From positions 434,001-498,000 of the forward strand of contig JABMLP010000004.1 in NCBI GenBank assembly GCA_013176395.1: DNA of 64,000 bases. Reading direction: 5' to 3'. The notes below the pieces were generated by a model. The model worked only from the letters and a program-made list of their open reading frames with translations, was not told the DNA's origin and searched no databases. Position 1 is the stretch's first letter; every line of letters begins with the position of its first letter. Positions 12,883 through 24,959 of this stretch are shown here, one piece after another. This DNA is from Venturia oleaginea (lineage: Eukaryota; Ascomycota; Dothideomycetes; Venturiales; Venturiaceae). Position numbers and translations under genes: made by a program.

Positions 12883-13918
12883 TGGTAGTCCTCTTTCGTA
12901 TGCCTAGAGGAAATATGGGGAGGCTGAGGCTGGAATGGGACGCAACACGTGTTCTTTATGTCCAGTTCAATTCCCTCTTGTTGTTGCTGTTGCAACTGAT
13001 GTGCTGTAAGAGTGTAGTCAGTGACCTCCCAGCTCGTCTTCGTTTTCGTCGCCGTCGTCGCCGTCACCATCCACGTGATGAAACCTCATTCCTGTTGGTG
13101 TAACTCCAACTAAAAATGGCAAAAGTGTGTTTGCCTAAAGAATCGTACCTCGCCACACCAAAAGAGAGTACATCAAAAAGAGAGCAGACTTCTCTCCCTA
13201 TAAACAACCCCCACTTGCCCAAAAGTAAAGCTGCCCGTGGTATTACAGAAAGAGAAAGCCAAATGGACAGCCCCACATTCACCTTGACCACACCTGCTTG
13301 CCAATGGCAAAGAACAGAGCAATAGAGATCTCTCGTTTGTGTCGGGTAACGTGACAGCAAGTCGAATGGAATGAGCTGTGAACACGGAGGAGCTCCGACG
13401 ATAGCATGGAAGGGGCATTTGTACATTTTGTGAACTTTCTAGGATTTTTCTGATGAAGAAGGCATCCATATTACATGTGGTCTAATTAAACGCAATTTCC
13501 GTCCACATGTTTTTGTTCCAGAAGGAAAAATACAGAAGAAAGGGTGTATACAAGAGAAAGTACCTGGCCATTCCCAATAACGGGGGAATTAGGCGCCACC
13601 TGAACGCCGAACTGGACTTACCCACATCGGAGAGAACTGCTCCATAGCAGCGGCAAGCAGAAAGCGGAGCAACAGCTGAGCCACGATTGGGTTGGTGAGG
13701 CCGCTTGTCAGAGCCCGTGTGATAGCAACTACAGGTCGTACGAAAGACGGGAACCACGTTCTCCCTGGCAACAACTCCTAAATTTCCATGCAGTGACGGT
13801 CACATGCGGTAAAATATCGCTGTGAGAAAAGTGCATTCGCTGAAAGCCCAATATTCTATAGCACGAGCTGTCGTTAGGAAAACCGAAAACTGGTCCGAAG
13901 TTTGTTATCCGTAGAAGA
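9629..13918. other. Long gene-free stretch
   Basis: Over 4 kb between the Tcp11 gene start and the 3' end of PCT1 has no conserved coding region. Frames at 10.0-11.1 kb are open on both strands because the sequence is GC-rich, and their translations are arginine- and serine-rich without domains. A strongly pyrimidine-biased run lies at about 12330-12550, and a TC/TG microsatellite at 12820-12884. Confidence 0.45.
12820..12884 (+). repeat. Compound (TC)n-(TG)n microsatellite
   Basis: About 22 TC units run from 12820 to 12865 and pass directly into about 10 TG units ending at 12884. It is expected to be length-variable between strains. Confidence 0.97.
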
Positions 13919-15417
13919 TTACGAGCTTGCTTCTGCCTTAGCCTGTCCTTGTCTACCTCTCTTGGGCTCTTCAATTGTGTGTCCCGATCTCATACTACCT
14001 GAGGGTGATCCCAAATCATTCTCTTCACTGTCAGAATCCTGTCTGCTATCGTTGAGGTTGCGTTTGCTCTTCGTCATCTGCAATCCGTCAAGTTAGCATT
14101 CATTCGCTTCACAAGTATAATTGGCGCAAGGGTTTCAGAAGCAAGTAAAAGACATACCCAGTTTCTTACACCCCCAACAAGACCCAAGGCATAACCGGTC
14201 GCGAAATCTTGTCGTTGACCGCCCGATGGAGAGCCATTGACTGCAGGAGAAGATGTCGGCACATCCAAATGTGCCAAATGTGACAGTGCCGTAGGAGATC
14301 TTAGTGTTCCATGATCAAGAGAAGGCTCTCTTGAGCGCGAAGGAGCCGGGCTCTGTGGCCTGCTTGGCTGCAGAATCTGCCTAATATCTCTACCCAGTTC
14401 TTGCCCAGTTGTTGACCAATTCTGGCGAATGCTATCGCGGAGGTCGGTAACGGTACGCTTGAATTCCAGTTCGCCTTTCTTGAGCCACGAAACATTGAGC
14501 TCTTGTCGAGTAGTTCCTCGCTTGAGCTGTCGGGAGATGTATTTGTCGTAGTCGCGGACGATCCTTGGCGCTGTTAGTGATTGAAAGTCGTGTGCTCTCG
14601 GCAAGTACCTACTTGGTGATGATACCTGTCGTGCTGACGCCTTCGGTTCGTTGCGTCACCAAAAACTTCCCTGCCTCCTTGATCCCCTTGTAGATGTCAT
14701 CGCCTTCATCAGCTCCATATGGGATATCGTCATGAGCGATGTAGTCGATCTGGTGCTTCTCCATGAACTCAGGCGCATCGGCAATGATCCAAGGGCAGTC
14801 TTCGATGACCTCGTCCACCCACTTGCAATGCCGGACACTCTCGGCGCGCTCCTTGCCAGATAGTACCGTAAGACCCTTTCGCTTATGTGTCTCATAGTCA
14901 CCTGTTACTCCAACAAGTAGATAGACGTCTGGGAAAGCAGTCTTCGCTTGCTGCAATTGTCGCATATGTCTGTTTCAAGAATTAACACGGCAAACTCATC
15001 ATCTCCAAGATGCAATGAAGCTCACCCGAGATGGAACAGGTCAAAAACTCCATCAGCATAGATCCTCACTGGGCGACCCTCGGGCGGCGGATTTGTCTTA
15101 TAACCCACGGGATCGACCAACCCAGCTTTGGGCGGTGCATCCATTTTCATAGTTCCTGCCTCTCCGCCCTCGCCATGCTCGAGTCTCTCCTCCATGTCCG
15201 CGTCGTTATCTCCCTTCTCGGCATCGGAGCCATTGGATCGACTGCGCTTCGACGACGGGGCGTCTTGATCTTGCTTCGCAGCTATGACCTTCTGTAGAAC
15301 CACATCTTCAGTATCTTCTCCCGAGGCGTCGCGTGAGGACGGCTGGACTTCGGAGGCTGGGATAGAGACCTCGGGTGCTTTTGAGGTTGTGTTGGCTCTC
15401 TTCCGTTTTGGTGCCAT
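13919..15417 (-). CDS. PCT1: Choline-phosphate cytidylyltransferase
   Basis: This enzyme makes CDP-choline from phosphocholine and CTP, the rate-setting step of the Kennedy pathway for phosphatidylcholine. Exons 15417-15026, 14969-14613, 14563-14158 and 14077-13919 give 437 residues; the introns are 56, 49 and 80 bp, and the last carries a GCTAAC branch site. The first 110 residues are basic and acidic low complexity (nuclear-type start MAPKRKR). The catalytic core begins at [16 protein letters not shown], where the HxGH nucleotide-binding motif is split by intron 1, and ends with the signature [13 protein letters not shown] followed by IVRDYD. A helical lipid-binding region with a Ser/Pro-rich tail follows, as in other family members. 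The length is usual for filamentous fungi, and no damage is seen. Confidence 0.95.
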
Positions 15418-16234
15418 TTTAGCGTTGTTGATCAGTAGGTGTAGGTTACTGTATATGGAACCGTGGTCGACAGATAAGAGAGGAATAGTAGGGTCGTTGT
15501 TCTTCTTATAGGGGGAGAGTTCTACGCAAAGTTTGATGATGGCTCGAGCGACTCGAGGGAGAGGACAATGGTAGCTCCAGAGCACGCTGCGATTACGGGC
15601 TAGTAGGTATGACGTTGAATGAACACCCAGCAGCAGGATTTACTAGCAGCTACACAATTGTGACATGTGTAAAGAACAAAGTAAACAAGAAACACGATCA
15701 GCAATTCCCAATGCGAGAGATGGGTTTAAATCTAATTCATGATGTTGAAGTCACTCCGGGAAAGCTTGACCGGCAAAATAATTTAAATTGGCTGCATTTG
15801 CTGTCCATACTTTTTCCTTACTCAAACTACGACGCCAAGCCTGTACCCATGGGAATTGCATTCCATCTTATAGGCCAGACTAGATTATCACAAGCCCCGC
15901 AGTTGGGCAGGTGGAGTCACGGTGCTGCAGGAGCAATCATCAGGAGTCGAGGTGGTGATTCGTTGCTCGACTCAGCAGCTGTTCGTGGGTCACGGCATCA
16001 AAGAAAGGTTCAACAAAGAAGGATTAAAGGCTAAACTCCCGCGTAAAAGAAGTAGGTGCCGACTGAAGGGATAAAGGTAAGGTATCAAGGCTTCGTCTTC
16101 GTTCGCTTTCAGACCAGCTAGCTATCACCACCACCGCCGCTCCGCCATCCTTATCCCCGTCGTCACCCTTGGTGAATCTATCGTAAAGCATCGTGACCAG
16201 ACTCGAGTTCAGTATTCCTATTCGGAAGCCTCTC

Positions 16235-18072
16235 CTAAAACTTCTTTGTCTCTGTTGAGGCCGCAGCGGTCGACTTCTTTTCCACCTCGGAGTCTTCCGT
16301 CTTGGTTGAAGAGGGCGATTCGGTAGAGGTTGGCTCAGCGGTAACCTTTTCACCAAGGACAGGCATTCCCGAAGGCGCTGGTGTGCCCTCTCGCTGTCTC
16401 CTGAGCTCACTAGCATCCCAATCGTCATCGTCATCGTCGTGAGCGCCTTTTCGTATTTGCTCGGCAAGATCGTCGTCTTCGTCGTCATCGTCGAACATGT
16501 CGGAATCCGCTTCGGAACTGGTCAATTCAGTACCGTCCCCCAAAAGGATGATACGTCCAGGATGACCAAAGCTTCTCGCTTTGTGGTCCATCATGTCCAT
16601 ATCAAGATCCTCGGGGCTGTCATCATACCTGTGACCATGGTGGTTTCCGGGGCCTCGGAATTCAGCTGCACGCGACGAAAGTGTTAGATTCCTTTCTTCT
16701 TTATCAAGGGCAAATCTAAGGGCGTAAAAATGAGCATAGCGTTACAGAGGAAATTAGGACTTGCCGTACTCTGGCGGAGCACATGGCCCATCGCCGTTGA
16801 CTACACGGTCCGAAACCGACTTGTACCATGCGTCCTTGTCTTTGCCTTGCAACAATGCAATAACAGTAACCGTCATGTTGTCACAGCCAACCCCTCCTGT
16901 GTCGCTGTTCGACGCAAGACAGTTATCCATGATGTTTTCGCAGATTTGGTGCAGCTCCTGCCCAGCGACTATGCCACGCCTAACGAACTCAATGACCGCT
17001 TGCGAAGACATGCAATCCCAAATGCCTGTTATCAAGTTAGTTGATGTCCGTGATGAGAGTGAACACAAGACATACCATCACATGCGACAACAACAAACTC
17101 ATCGTCCTCGGTGATGTCGTGAACGGTCACGTCCGGGAAAGCTGTCACAATCTGCTGTTCTGGAGGTAGCTCGGGGCTCTTCTTGAACTCGAAATCGCCA
17201 ATGGCGCGGGAAAGTGCAAGGTTGCCGTTCACGCGACCAAAGTCAACGAAGCCACCGGCGGCGCAAATTCGAGCTTTCTCGCCTGTGAATGGTTAGCTCG
17301 TTACCCAAGGAGTTTTCTGTGTCAATGTACTGACCCTCGTTTTGCGGCTTGTGGTCGAATGAAAGTGGCTTTGCCCGGCCTTTGATGCCGAGCACGGCTC
17401 TCGAGTCACCGGCATTGCCCTATATCACGATAAGCTGGTGCGTCTGACACGCTATTTGCACGATCCACGTACACAGAAGATCTTGTCCTTTGAAATCACG
17501 GTGACACACGACGTGCAGCCAGAGACTTCTTCCTCGTATTTCGGATCTGGTGAGTTTGTCAGCGGCTGCTCTGACGTGTGGAGCATGTCTCTCCATACCA
17601 CTGAGGATGGCTCTATCCGTAGCCAAGAAGCCATCTTTCAGAGCCTGCTCGAGGTCGCCAGATTTCCACGCCTCTTGCTTTGCGATTATCTTGTGCAGAT
17701 TCTCCCCAGTGTAAATGGCAACCTTGTCACCACCGTGGCCGTCATACACTCCAAAATAGCTCAGTCGTTGGTCAATGGCAGTGAGCTTTGCGTCATCGTC
17801 GCCGGTCTTGAGGTCGAGTATGGTGGCATGGGCGTCCTCCATGCTTATCCTCCATCCTTGCATGGACGAGGTTCCGTACATGAGGCGTTCATCCTGGCCG
17901 CTGGCAGAGTGCTTGAGAGTGAATATTGTCAGTGAATGAACGGCATGAAATCGAGCTTTGTGTGCAGGATCTGCAATGCCCACTAAGACTCGCACAATGA
18001 GTTATGACGATACAGCCAGAACCACGATGGAAGTACCTTTTCGACCACAGGCTCAGATAGTGTCTGACCCAT
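16235..18072 (-). CDS. Type 2C Ser/Thr protein phosphatase (Ptc2/Ptc3-like)
   Basis: Mn/Mg-dependent phosphatase; yeast Ptc2/Ptc3 switch off stress MAPK and DNA-damage checkpoint kinases. Seven exons (18072-18037, 17911-17599, 17546-17473, 17419-17335, 17282-17076, 17025-16765, 16665-16235) give 468 residues. The start [12 protein letters not shown] is typical and carries a Gly2 that could be myristoylated. Motifs run in order: [58 protein letters not shown] and [14 protein letters not shown], so all metal-binding aspartates are present. The C-terminal 120 residues are Asp/Glu-rich and Ser/Thr-rich. The sixth intron begins with GC rather than GT (GCAAGT...GCAG, 99 bp); the frame requires it. 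The gene begins 36 nt before its first intron of 125 bp. Confidence 0.94.
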
Positions 18073-18966
18073 TGCAGTGGCTTCTCAAAGAGAAGAGAAG
18101 GGTGAGAGAGAGGAGATTATCGGTGTTGTATTTGTCGTCTGTCTGGCGGGTTTGGAAGGTGAAAAGAGGGTAGGGTAGGGCGAATAGGTAGAGGCGCTTC
18201 GTTCGCGCGGGTCACGCTATGACGTGTTGGGAGATGGCCTGGAAGCAATTACGAGCAATGGCAATTGGCAGCTCGATGATTGCAGTCCCGATGTGATTGT
18301 TCGGTTATTGTTGTGGGGGGGGGGGAGGGGGAGAGGAGGAAGGGAGAGGCAGAGGCTTAGGAAGAATATCCCCGGCACACGGCTTTGGTGTTGAGAAGTT
18401 GCAGTGGTGGGGTCTGTCGATTTGCTTCACACACTCCGTCTCCGTCTCCGTCGGACTCTCCCTCTGCAGGCAAGCCACAAGGATGCAGCCGAAAGGGAAT
18501 GGAGCCACGCGATCATCGACAGACAAGGGATCACTAGGAATTGCACCTGTCCATCTAAGATACATGCATCTTCACTGGCTGAATTCTGCACCGGTGGCCC
18601 TTGTCGTTCGTTTATGGTCTAGAATACTCGTGCATGCATCTTACGAACGTCTAGCCTTCCGGTGAATGGCATCCGCCCCCTTAAATACACCACCTCGTTG
18701 CCTAGTATTTCATTTCCTGCATAGCTCGGGGCTGAGTCTACATACGAGCCTCTCTTACCAAGGAACCACTTCAAGCCCCACCCTAGGGAGGCGAGAGATG
18801 CATCTGTCCTTCGCCTGACAAATCGCTCACGCTTCAACAATTTCAAGCTTATTCACTTTGCACTTGCTAAATTCTACAATTTGGACCTCTCAGACATGAG
18901 CTGATAGTTATTTTGGTACGACTCTGAATACATAGTCAGTTCTTTCCTCGAGTCCAAGAGTGGAAA
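18073..18966. other. Intergenic stretch with poly-G tract
   Basis: This holds the promoter and 5' end of the PP2C gene and the 3' flank of the FMN dehydrogenase gene. A G-run broken by single A bases lies at about 18314-18335. I see no gene. Confidence 0.5.
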
Positions 18967-20363
18967 CTACGACTCAACAAGTGCCGATCGATTCATCTGG
19001 TTGATAGTCTGGAATCCAGCTACGTTGAGCAAGATGTCGAGCTCACTGAGCAAGCCCTTCATGACATGTTTGACCTGGGACTAATGAGCAAGAGAAATCT
19101 CAATTGGTTCGGCACTTACTCCGTGTTCACTCATAATTAAAAGCCCCCAGATCCACAATCTACCCACGAATACGAATTTTGCTCCCAGAGCGAGAGCTTT
19201 GAATACATCGGACGCGCTTCGTACTCCAGAGTCGAACATGATATGAGTTTTGTCACCGACAGCTGGAAGAGTCAGCAATTAAAAGCGATGGAGAAACGAG
19301 GGACAAACCATCAACAATCTGCTCTAGAGCGTCCAAACTCGCAATGGCCCCATCGACCTGTCTTCCAGCATGGTTGCTTACAAGAATTCCGTCAAAGCCA
19401 TGCTCCACCGTCTTTCTCGCATCAGCAACGCTCTGAATACCCTTGAGACAAATTGGCTTTCCACCGGACAACTCCTTCCAGGTTTTGATCAACCATGGCA
19501 TCTTCTCCCAGCTCCAAGCTCGCCCATGTCAAACATTGTCAATCCACAGAGCGCCCGCTTCGTTTGGCTGTTTTTCAGGATCAATTCCCGCCTCTTTCAA
19601 CCTCTTCTGGAAGACCGGATCCGTCAATCCCATATCTGCGCCTGTACCATGATAGAAAGCATATTTACTAGTAGCAACATCGTCATGTCGCCAAGCAAGC
19701 TGCCAGGTATCGAGCGTCAGAATACAAGCTGTGTAACCGCCATCCAGTGCTCGCTTGAGCAGTGAAACGGTGAGTTCGTCATCGTGAGGCATATACAATT
19801 GAAAGAACCTCGTGGCTCCGGCTCCGAGATTATTTGCTTTTGCTCCCTGCTCGTTCGCGTACGCAACATCTTCGATTCCACAGCTGCCAGCCGTGGACAA
19901 GCAGTATGGCAACCCAAGTTCTCCAGCTGCTTTAGCAACAGCAAGTTCACCTTGTGGATGATATATCTTGTTGATGCCAACCGGTGCGAAACCAATTGGT
20001 GCTGGAGAATGATGACCGAAGATTGAAGTGGCAGTATCACGTTTATTCGTGTCCAAAAGCATACGTGGAACGATTCGATGAGGGTAGAAAGCTTGTCGAT
20101 TTGCGGTATGGGTCATGGTTTGCCCTGCATTCAAGGAGGCGTAATACCATCCATTTTGAGTGAGCTTTTCTTTGGCTTGCTCTTCGAGTTTACCAGGCTC
20201 TGTCACGAATGAGAAATCAACGTGTGAGAGCAAAGGAGATGCACTACTGACCGGTATTGAACAGAGGGACCTCTCCATCGCTTACCTTCCAGAAATTCTC
20301 GCGCTGGTATATTGCATATTGGGGAGTCGTGCGTGACTTGGCATTGGGAGCTTTTGGATCCAT
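18967..20363 (-). pseudogene. FMN-dependent 2-hydroxyacid (L-lactate-type) dehydrogenase with in-frame TGA
   Basis: Family enzymes oxidise L-lactate or other 2-hydroxyacids using FMN. Exons 20363-20252, 20199-19309, 19262-19120 and 19080-18967 give 420 codons including the stop; introns are 52, 46 and 39 bp. The N-terminal cytochrome b5 domain of yeast cytochrome b2 is absent. Motifs: PIGFAPVGINKIYHP, GLPYCLSTAGS, RFFQLYMPHD, ILTLDTWQLAWRHDD, GKPICLKGIQS, VSNHAGRQVDGA with the catalytic His, and IMFDSGVRSASDVFKALALG with FVFVGR. Codon 261 (19529-19531) is TGA where the family has Trp, inside ALWIDN-V-stop-HGRAWSWEK; the frame is perfect on both sides, and no intron can remove it. It is therefore a very recent pseudogene, a sequencing error or a read-through stop. 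Truncation would delete the active-site half. Confidence 0.85.
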
Positions 20364-20910
20364 TTTGGGGGTTTGAAGATCGGCGAATCGATTGAGTAAC
20401 AACGACTGGTTTGCAACTGATTGTTACAATCTCTTGTGGGTGAGTGCAGTCTTCAGACTTGGCGCAGCTTCTACATACCTATGTTCTACCTGGCAAAAGT
20501 ATTGGTGTATGAATGATGTTGCGCGGGCGGTTACATGGCTATGACGTCTCGTCTCGTCTCAGCCTGGTCGAGAATCTCCAGAATCGAGAATCCCCAAGAT
20601 TGGTCCCTGCATAAAAGTAATCCGAGATATCCGTTCAATGATTCGCCGACAAACTGAAACTTGTCGGAATTGGGCATCGGATAATGCTCAGCTCAGCCTT
20701 GGAACAAGATGTCGCTTCAAAAGCCTGAATTGCTGTTCTTTCATGCTACTTCTTGATATCTTCGATTGACGGCAAGGGACATTCGTCTGAGTATAAGCTG
20801 GGAGGGTATCTTCGACTCCGCGTAGATGCATCACTTCCGTACTTATACATATCCTACACATCGCTCCAACATGCTAAACATAATCATCCATCTGACATAA
20901 GATCCTACTC

Positions 20911-21849
20911 TTACAGTCCAACTGCTTTTCTCGCCCTCAGCATTACACCCTCCCATGAGTTAAGCTTCGGCCTAACGTCCAAGTAAAAATTCAAGCTCTT
21001 GCCAGGTTTATTCTCATCTCGTCCCGAGTAGAAATCTATCACGTAATCCACCTTTTTTCCACATCGGTCTATGACCCAATCGTGGCGATCGAAAGGTGCC
21101 GTGTACCCCAAAAGTGTATTGAAGCGTGCGCGGGGTGTGAGGGCTTTTGAGGTTCCCATGAATGAGAGGAGTTTGGGACCGCCACATCTATTACCCTGTT
21201 AGCGATTCATATAGCCATGCATACTGGCTTCTTTTGGAGAACACAGAGGAGGATCATTAAAGACATACGATTCCGAACCCTGTCCTTTCTCCCACTCCAA
21301 AATCTCACTCCAAGCCCGCTCATTCACAGCATTATGTATAGGCACGATACTCCTCATATCTTCGACCTTGGGATCATAATTCTTCCTCCTCATCGCCTCG
21401 AAAAACATTTGTTCAGAGGGGTATATCCATTTCCCACTCTTGTCCTTTCCAGACTCGATTTCATTATTCGCTGGTTTCTTGTCTGCTTCTATGTCTGTTG
21501 AGGCGGCGGCTCGCGGTATCGTAGATATTTCGCGTCTTTGGTCGAGTCCGAGTTTCGAGAGGATGGCTGAGGGGGGAGGGGCGGATTGGGCTATTGAGGT
21601 TGAGTCGCAGGATTCACCTGTTGGTATTGATGGGACGGGGATTGTTGGTATTGATGTGGGAGGAGTTGGTTGAGCTGATGCTGCTTTTTGGCGGGCTTGT
21701 GCTAGCCAGACTTCGCGGGTTTTGTGGTCTACGGGGCATGCTTCGGCATCTGAAGCATCTGCGTTTGGGTTGATTGGATGTGGAGGTGTAATTGATAACG
21801 GTTGTGAGGGCGGCGGTGGACTATCTTCGCGGCTGAATGAATTTCCCAT
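20911..21849 (-). CDS. Cytochrome c/c1 heme lyase (holocytochrome-c synthase family, Cyt2-like)
   Basis: The enzyme attaches heme covalently to apocytochrome c or c1 in the mitochondrial intermembrane space. Exons 21849-21269 and 21187-20911, joined over an 81-bp intron, give 285 residues. The start MGNSFSRED is followed by a Pro-rich linker and the heme-binding CPV motif in [13 protein letters not shown] (about residue 38). The conserved core follows: [38 protein letters not shown], then across the splice [24 protein letters not shown] and [10 protein letters not shown], and the end [16 protein letters not shown]. The short leader and CPVDHKTRE form match the Cyt2-type (cytochrome c1) enzyme better than Cyc3, but the substrate is inferred. 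It diverges from MVD1 across about 300 bp. Confidence 0.9.
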
Positions 21850-22150
21850 TGTTATCGTAGGCGATGTGTATTTGCAGGAGGATTGGGCGTTCTGATAGTA
21901 TTACTGGTATTGAAATCGTATGATGTCTTTATAAATTTCCTCATGTAGACAGATGTCTCGGCCCGCATTAAATTGGCAAGGGTTATCGATCATGGTACGA
22001 TTCAAAAAGTAATTATTGTAAATAATGCTGTTACGCTTCACCGTCTACTCCAATTAAAATCCTCCCTAAGTTTCTCACACACTCATCCAGTCCTTCTTCT
22101 TCAATTGATCTCTCACGCACAAAATACCAATCGATCAATCCTCGCCCATC
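21850..22150. promoter_or_regulatory. Bidirectional promoter region, heme lyase / MVD1
   Basis: The two start codons point outward across 301 bp, so both core promoters must lie here. A CT-rich run and CTCACAC words precede the MVD1 ATG at 22060-22130. No specific factor site is claimed. Confidence 0.6.
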
Positions 22151-23458
22151 ATGTCAGACGTCCACAGAGCCAGCACCACAGCTCCTGTAAACATTGCTGT
22201 CATCAAGTAAATAGTACAACAATTTTCGAGTCGAATACGTTTGTTGACAAATAATAGATACTGGGGGAAACGAGACACCAGACTCAACCTCCCAACAAAC
22301 TCGTCCCTCAGTGTGACCCTCGCCCAAGCCGACCTCAAGACCCACACCACAGCCTCATGCTCTCCCTCTTATAAGAACGACTCCCTCCTGCTCAATGGTG
22401 CCGACCAAGATGTCTCCGGAGCCCGAACCCTAGCTTGCTTCCGTGAGCTACGGTCCCTCCGCGCTGAAGTCGAGGCTTCCGACTCCTCCCTCCCAAAGCT
22501 CTCCTCCATGAAGCTCAAGATCGTCTCCGAGAATAACTTCCCCACAGCAGCTGGTCTCGCCTCTTCAGCTGCTGGCTTCGCAGCCTTGGTCCGAGCAATT
22601 GCAAACCTATACGATCTCAAAGCTACACCCACAGAGTTGAGCAGAATCGCCAGGCAAGGGTCAGGTTCAGCATGCCGTTCTCTGTTTGGAGGTTACGTAG
22701 CCTGGTCCATGGGCTCAGAAGACGACGGCAGCGACAGTCTTGCCTACGAAGTTGCTCCGTCCTCCCATTGGCCTGACATGCGTGCTCTCATCCTCGTCGC
22801 CTCCGCTAAAAAGAAGGGAGTCTCAAGCACAAGCGGCATGCAACAAACCGTAAACACATCTACCCTTTTCAAAGAGCGGATCAAGGAGACGGTGCCAAAG
22901 AGAATGGAAGCAATGATCAAGGCAATAGACATGAAGGACTTCGAGAAATTCGCCGAGCTAACTATGAAGGACTCGAACTCTTTCCATGCTACTTGTGCGG
23001 ACACGTTCCCACCTATCTTTTACATGAATGATACGTCCAGAGCTGCTATCCGCGTTGTCGAGTCTCTCAATGCCGAGGCCGGGAAAACTGTTGCAGCATA
23101 CACATTCGATGCGGGTCCAAATGCAGTCATTTACTACCTCGCCGAAAACGAGTCTCGTGTTGCTGGTGTCATCAAGTCTTTCATCGCAGAGAAAGAGGGA
23201 TGGGAAAGTGCAAGAGGTCAAGGCATCGATGTTCAAGATTCGAGCTTTGTGGATGAAGTTGCGAAGACTGCCGTTAAGGAGGGTGTGAGCAGAGTCATTC
23301 TTACATCTGTTGGCGAGGGGCCGATCAAAGTCGAGGAGCACTTGATAAGCGAGAAGGGCGAAGCTGGAAAGGATGTGGCCGTGAGCGCGAAGGTGGTTGA
23401 CAGAACGCCAGCTGAGAAGAGGGGTCGACAGAATCTGTATGTTGAGCGTATCTTTTGA
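22151..23458 (+). CDS. MVD1: Mevalonate diphosphate decarboxylase
   Basis: The enzyme converts mevalonate-5-diphosphate to isopentenyl diphosphate, the last step of the mevalonate pathway feeding ergosterol, ubiquinone and dolichol. Exon 1 (22151-22206) encodes MSDVHRASTTAPVNIAVIK and a 51-bp intron follows; exon 2 (22258-23458) starts YWGKRDTRLNLP. The total is 418 residues. Core motifs: NSSLSVTL, DVSGARTLACFRELR, the GHMP-kinase ATP loop PTAAGLASSAAGFAALV, GSGSACRSLFGGYVAW, KKGVSSTSGMQQT, FHATCADTFPPIFYMND and AAYTFDAGPNAVIYYL. The C-terminal extension of about 40 residues is usual in filamentous fungi. No damage is seen. Confidence 0.97.
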
Positions 23459-24959
23459 GCGATGCAAAGAAGGCAACCCTCCTGCGCAGAGGCCGAAACA
23501 AATGGCATAGATGTATGGTTTGACATGGATGCGAGGAGAGGTTTAAGCGCACGTACTCAACAGGTGAGGAAAAGGATATGGTAGGAGATTCCTATTGAAT
23601 GCATCGTTGGTCAGCCTTCAAGAGAGGTTCTGATTCAATTCTTGTATCTCGATATAGAATAGAGGTTGACAGTCTCAGTCAGGGCCAGTCGTTGTCCATT
23701 CCTTACGCTTGAGAGCATGTAGTACAACGTCGCTGAAATCATAGAACAGATTGGATCTTGGTTCCACGCGAAAAGTGGTACCGACTTGCGAATTCACCGA
23801 GTGATTCGCCAGCAGATTGAAAACGTATCTCATTATGCGGGGATGGACAGGTTGGAAGCATCCACATGGCTTCCACAATGTCATCGTCGTAGACTTTTAA
23901 CCATCGACCGTTTGCTCGGAAAGATCATGGCACATAACCTTCGTTGAACCACGGTTGATATACCTCGTGACCTCATTTGCTACGTTCGTAATCATATCCC
24001 GCTCACAATCGCTAGATGAATCAAATTACCTCTTACCGCCGTTGTTCGGATGAGTGCAGAAAATCGCTCATGGAAACGAAAGACATTTCGCCCAGTTGAA
24101 ATTCTTGATGCTTTTTGGTCAGGTTAATGTGTGTAAAAGAGGGGTAAACCAAGGGAGAATTGAAACGCCCTCCGACAACGAGAGCGAGTGATACACGGGC
24201 AAAGATATACCTCGTAGCACCAAACTTATACAGCCGATTCATCGACCCATCCACCCAACCACCCCGAGAAGATGGCATGTCTTTCTTATCCATGGTCATC
24301 ATGTCCGACATCAGATGTCACAGACACCAGGCTCCAGTGATCTGAAACCAGAGCGCTAAACCATGGTATAAAGTGGAGTTGCCAAAAAGTAACACAAACT
24401 CCAAATAACCTACTGCGCACAAAGCGACAAAAATGCTGTATCGAAGGAATCCGAGTCCGGTTGTGGTCGAAGAGATCTTGCCCGATAATTATGGCGCCTG
24501 CGTTTGCTCCAATACTGCGGTTGTGTTAACAAAATTTATCGCTAGCATTGTTGTTTATGCATCTGCCAGAGACTTGTATCAAGCGCTGTTCCTCGTTAGG
24601 AGTGACAAACAGTCTTAAGCTGCTCATCATCTACAAAGCAGAGAGGGACAGTTCATAGAGATCATCTTGATTACAAGATGTCATAGCATACTAGCTGGCT
24701 CCATCTACCCTAGACAGAGCATTTCCAGTGAGAGCCACACAAAGTGTATCCTCGGGCCCTCAGTCCCGGACCCATATCTGGGCAACACGATTGTTTTTTG
24801 AACTCCGTCTGATGCAAACCGATATACTCAGATATCCTGCTATGCAAATGAAAACAAATAAGAATACCACCAAGTAACCCCGTACACCCCAAAATCCCAT
24901 GATCTAGTCTTTTGCGTGTCTATCGGGGGTATCGAAATCAAGGAAAGGAAAATCGGTCT
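23459..24959. other. Intergenic stretch, no gene seen
   Basis: It separates the 3' ends of MVD1 (plus) and the Siw14-like gene (minus). Short frames lack domains. It is somewhat AT-rich in the middle. Confidence 0.45.

Noticed and set aside
19529..19531. RIP as the cause of the TGA in the dehydrogenase
   Set aside because: The changed C on the opposite strand is followed by C, not A, and no other RIP-like changes are seen in the gene.
19529..19531. Peroxisomal-type read-through signal at the TGA
   Set aside because: The known strong context is TGA CTA; here it is TGA CAT, and the residual frame does not end in a clear peroxisomal signal.
20252..20363. Intron at GTAAGC right after FWK in the dehydrogenase first exon
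   Set aside because: Reading through gives VSDGEVPLFNT, which fits the family; the true donor is GTCAGT at 20251.
22369..23552. Several long minus-strand frames opposite MVD1
   Set aside because: They are antisense shadows of a well-conserved gene and have no domains.
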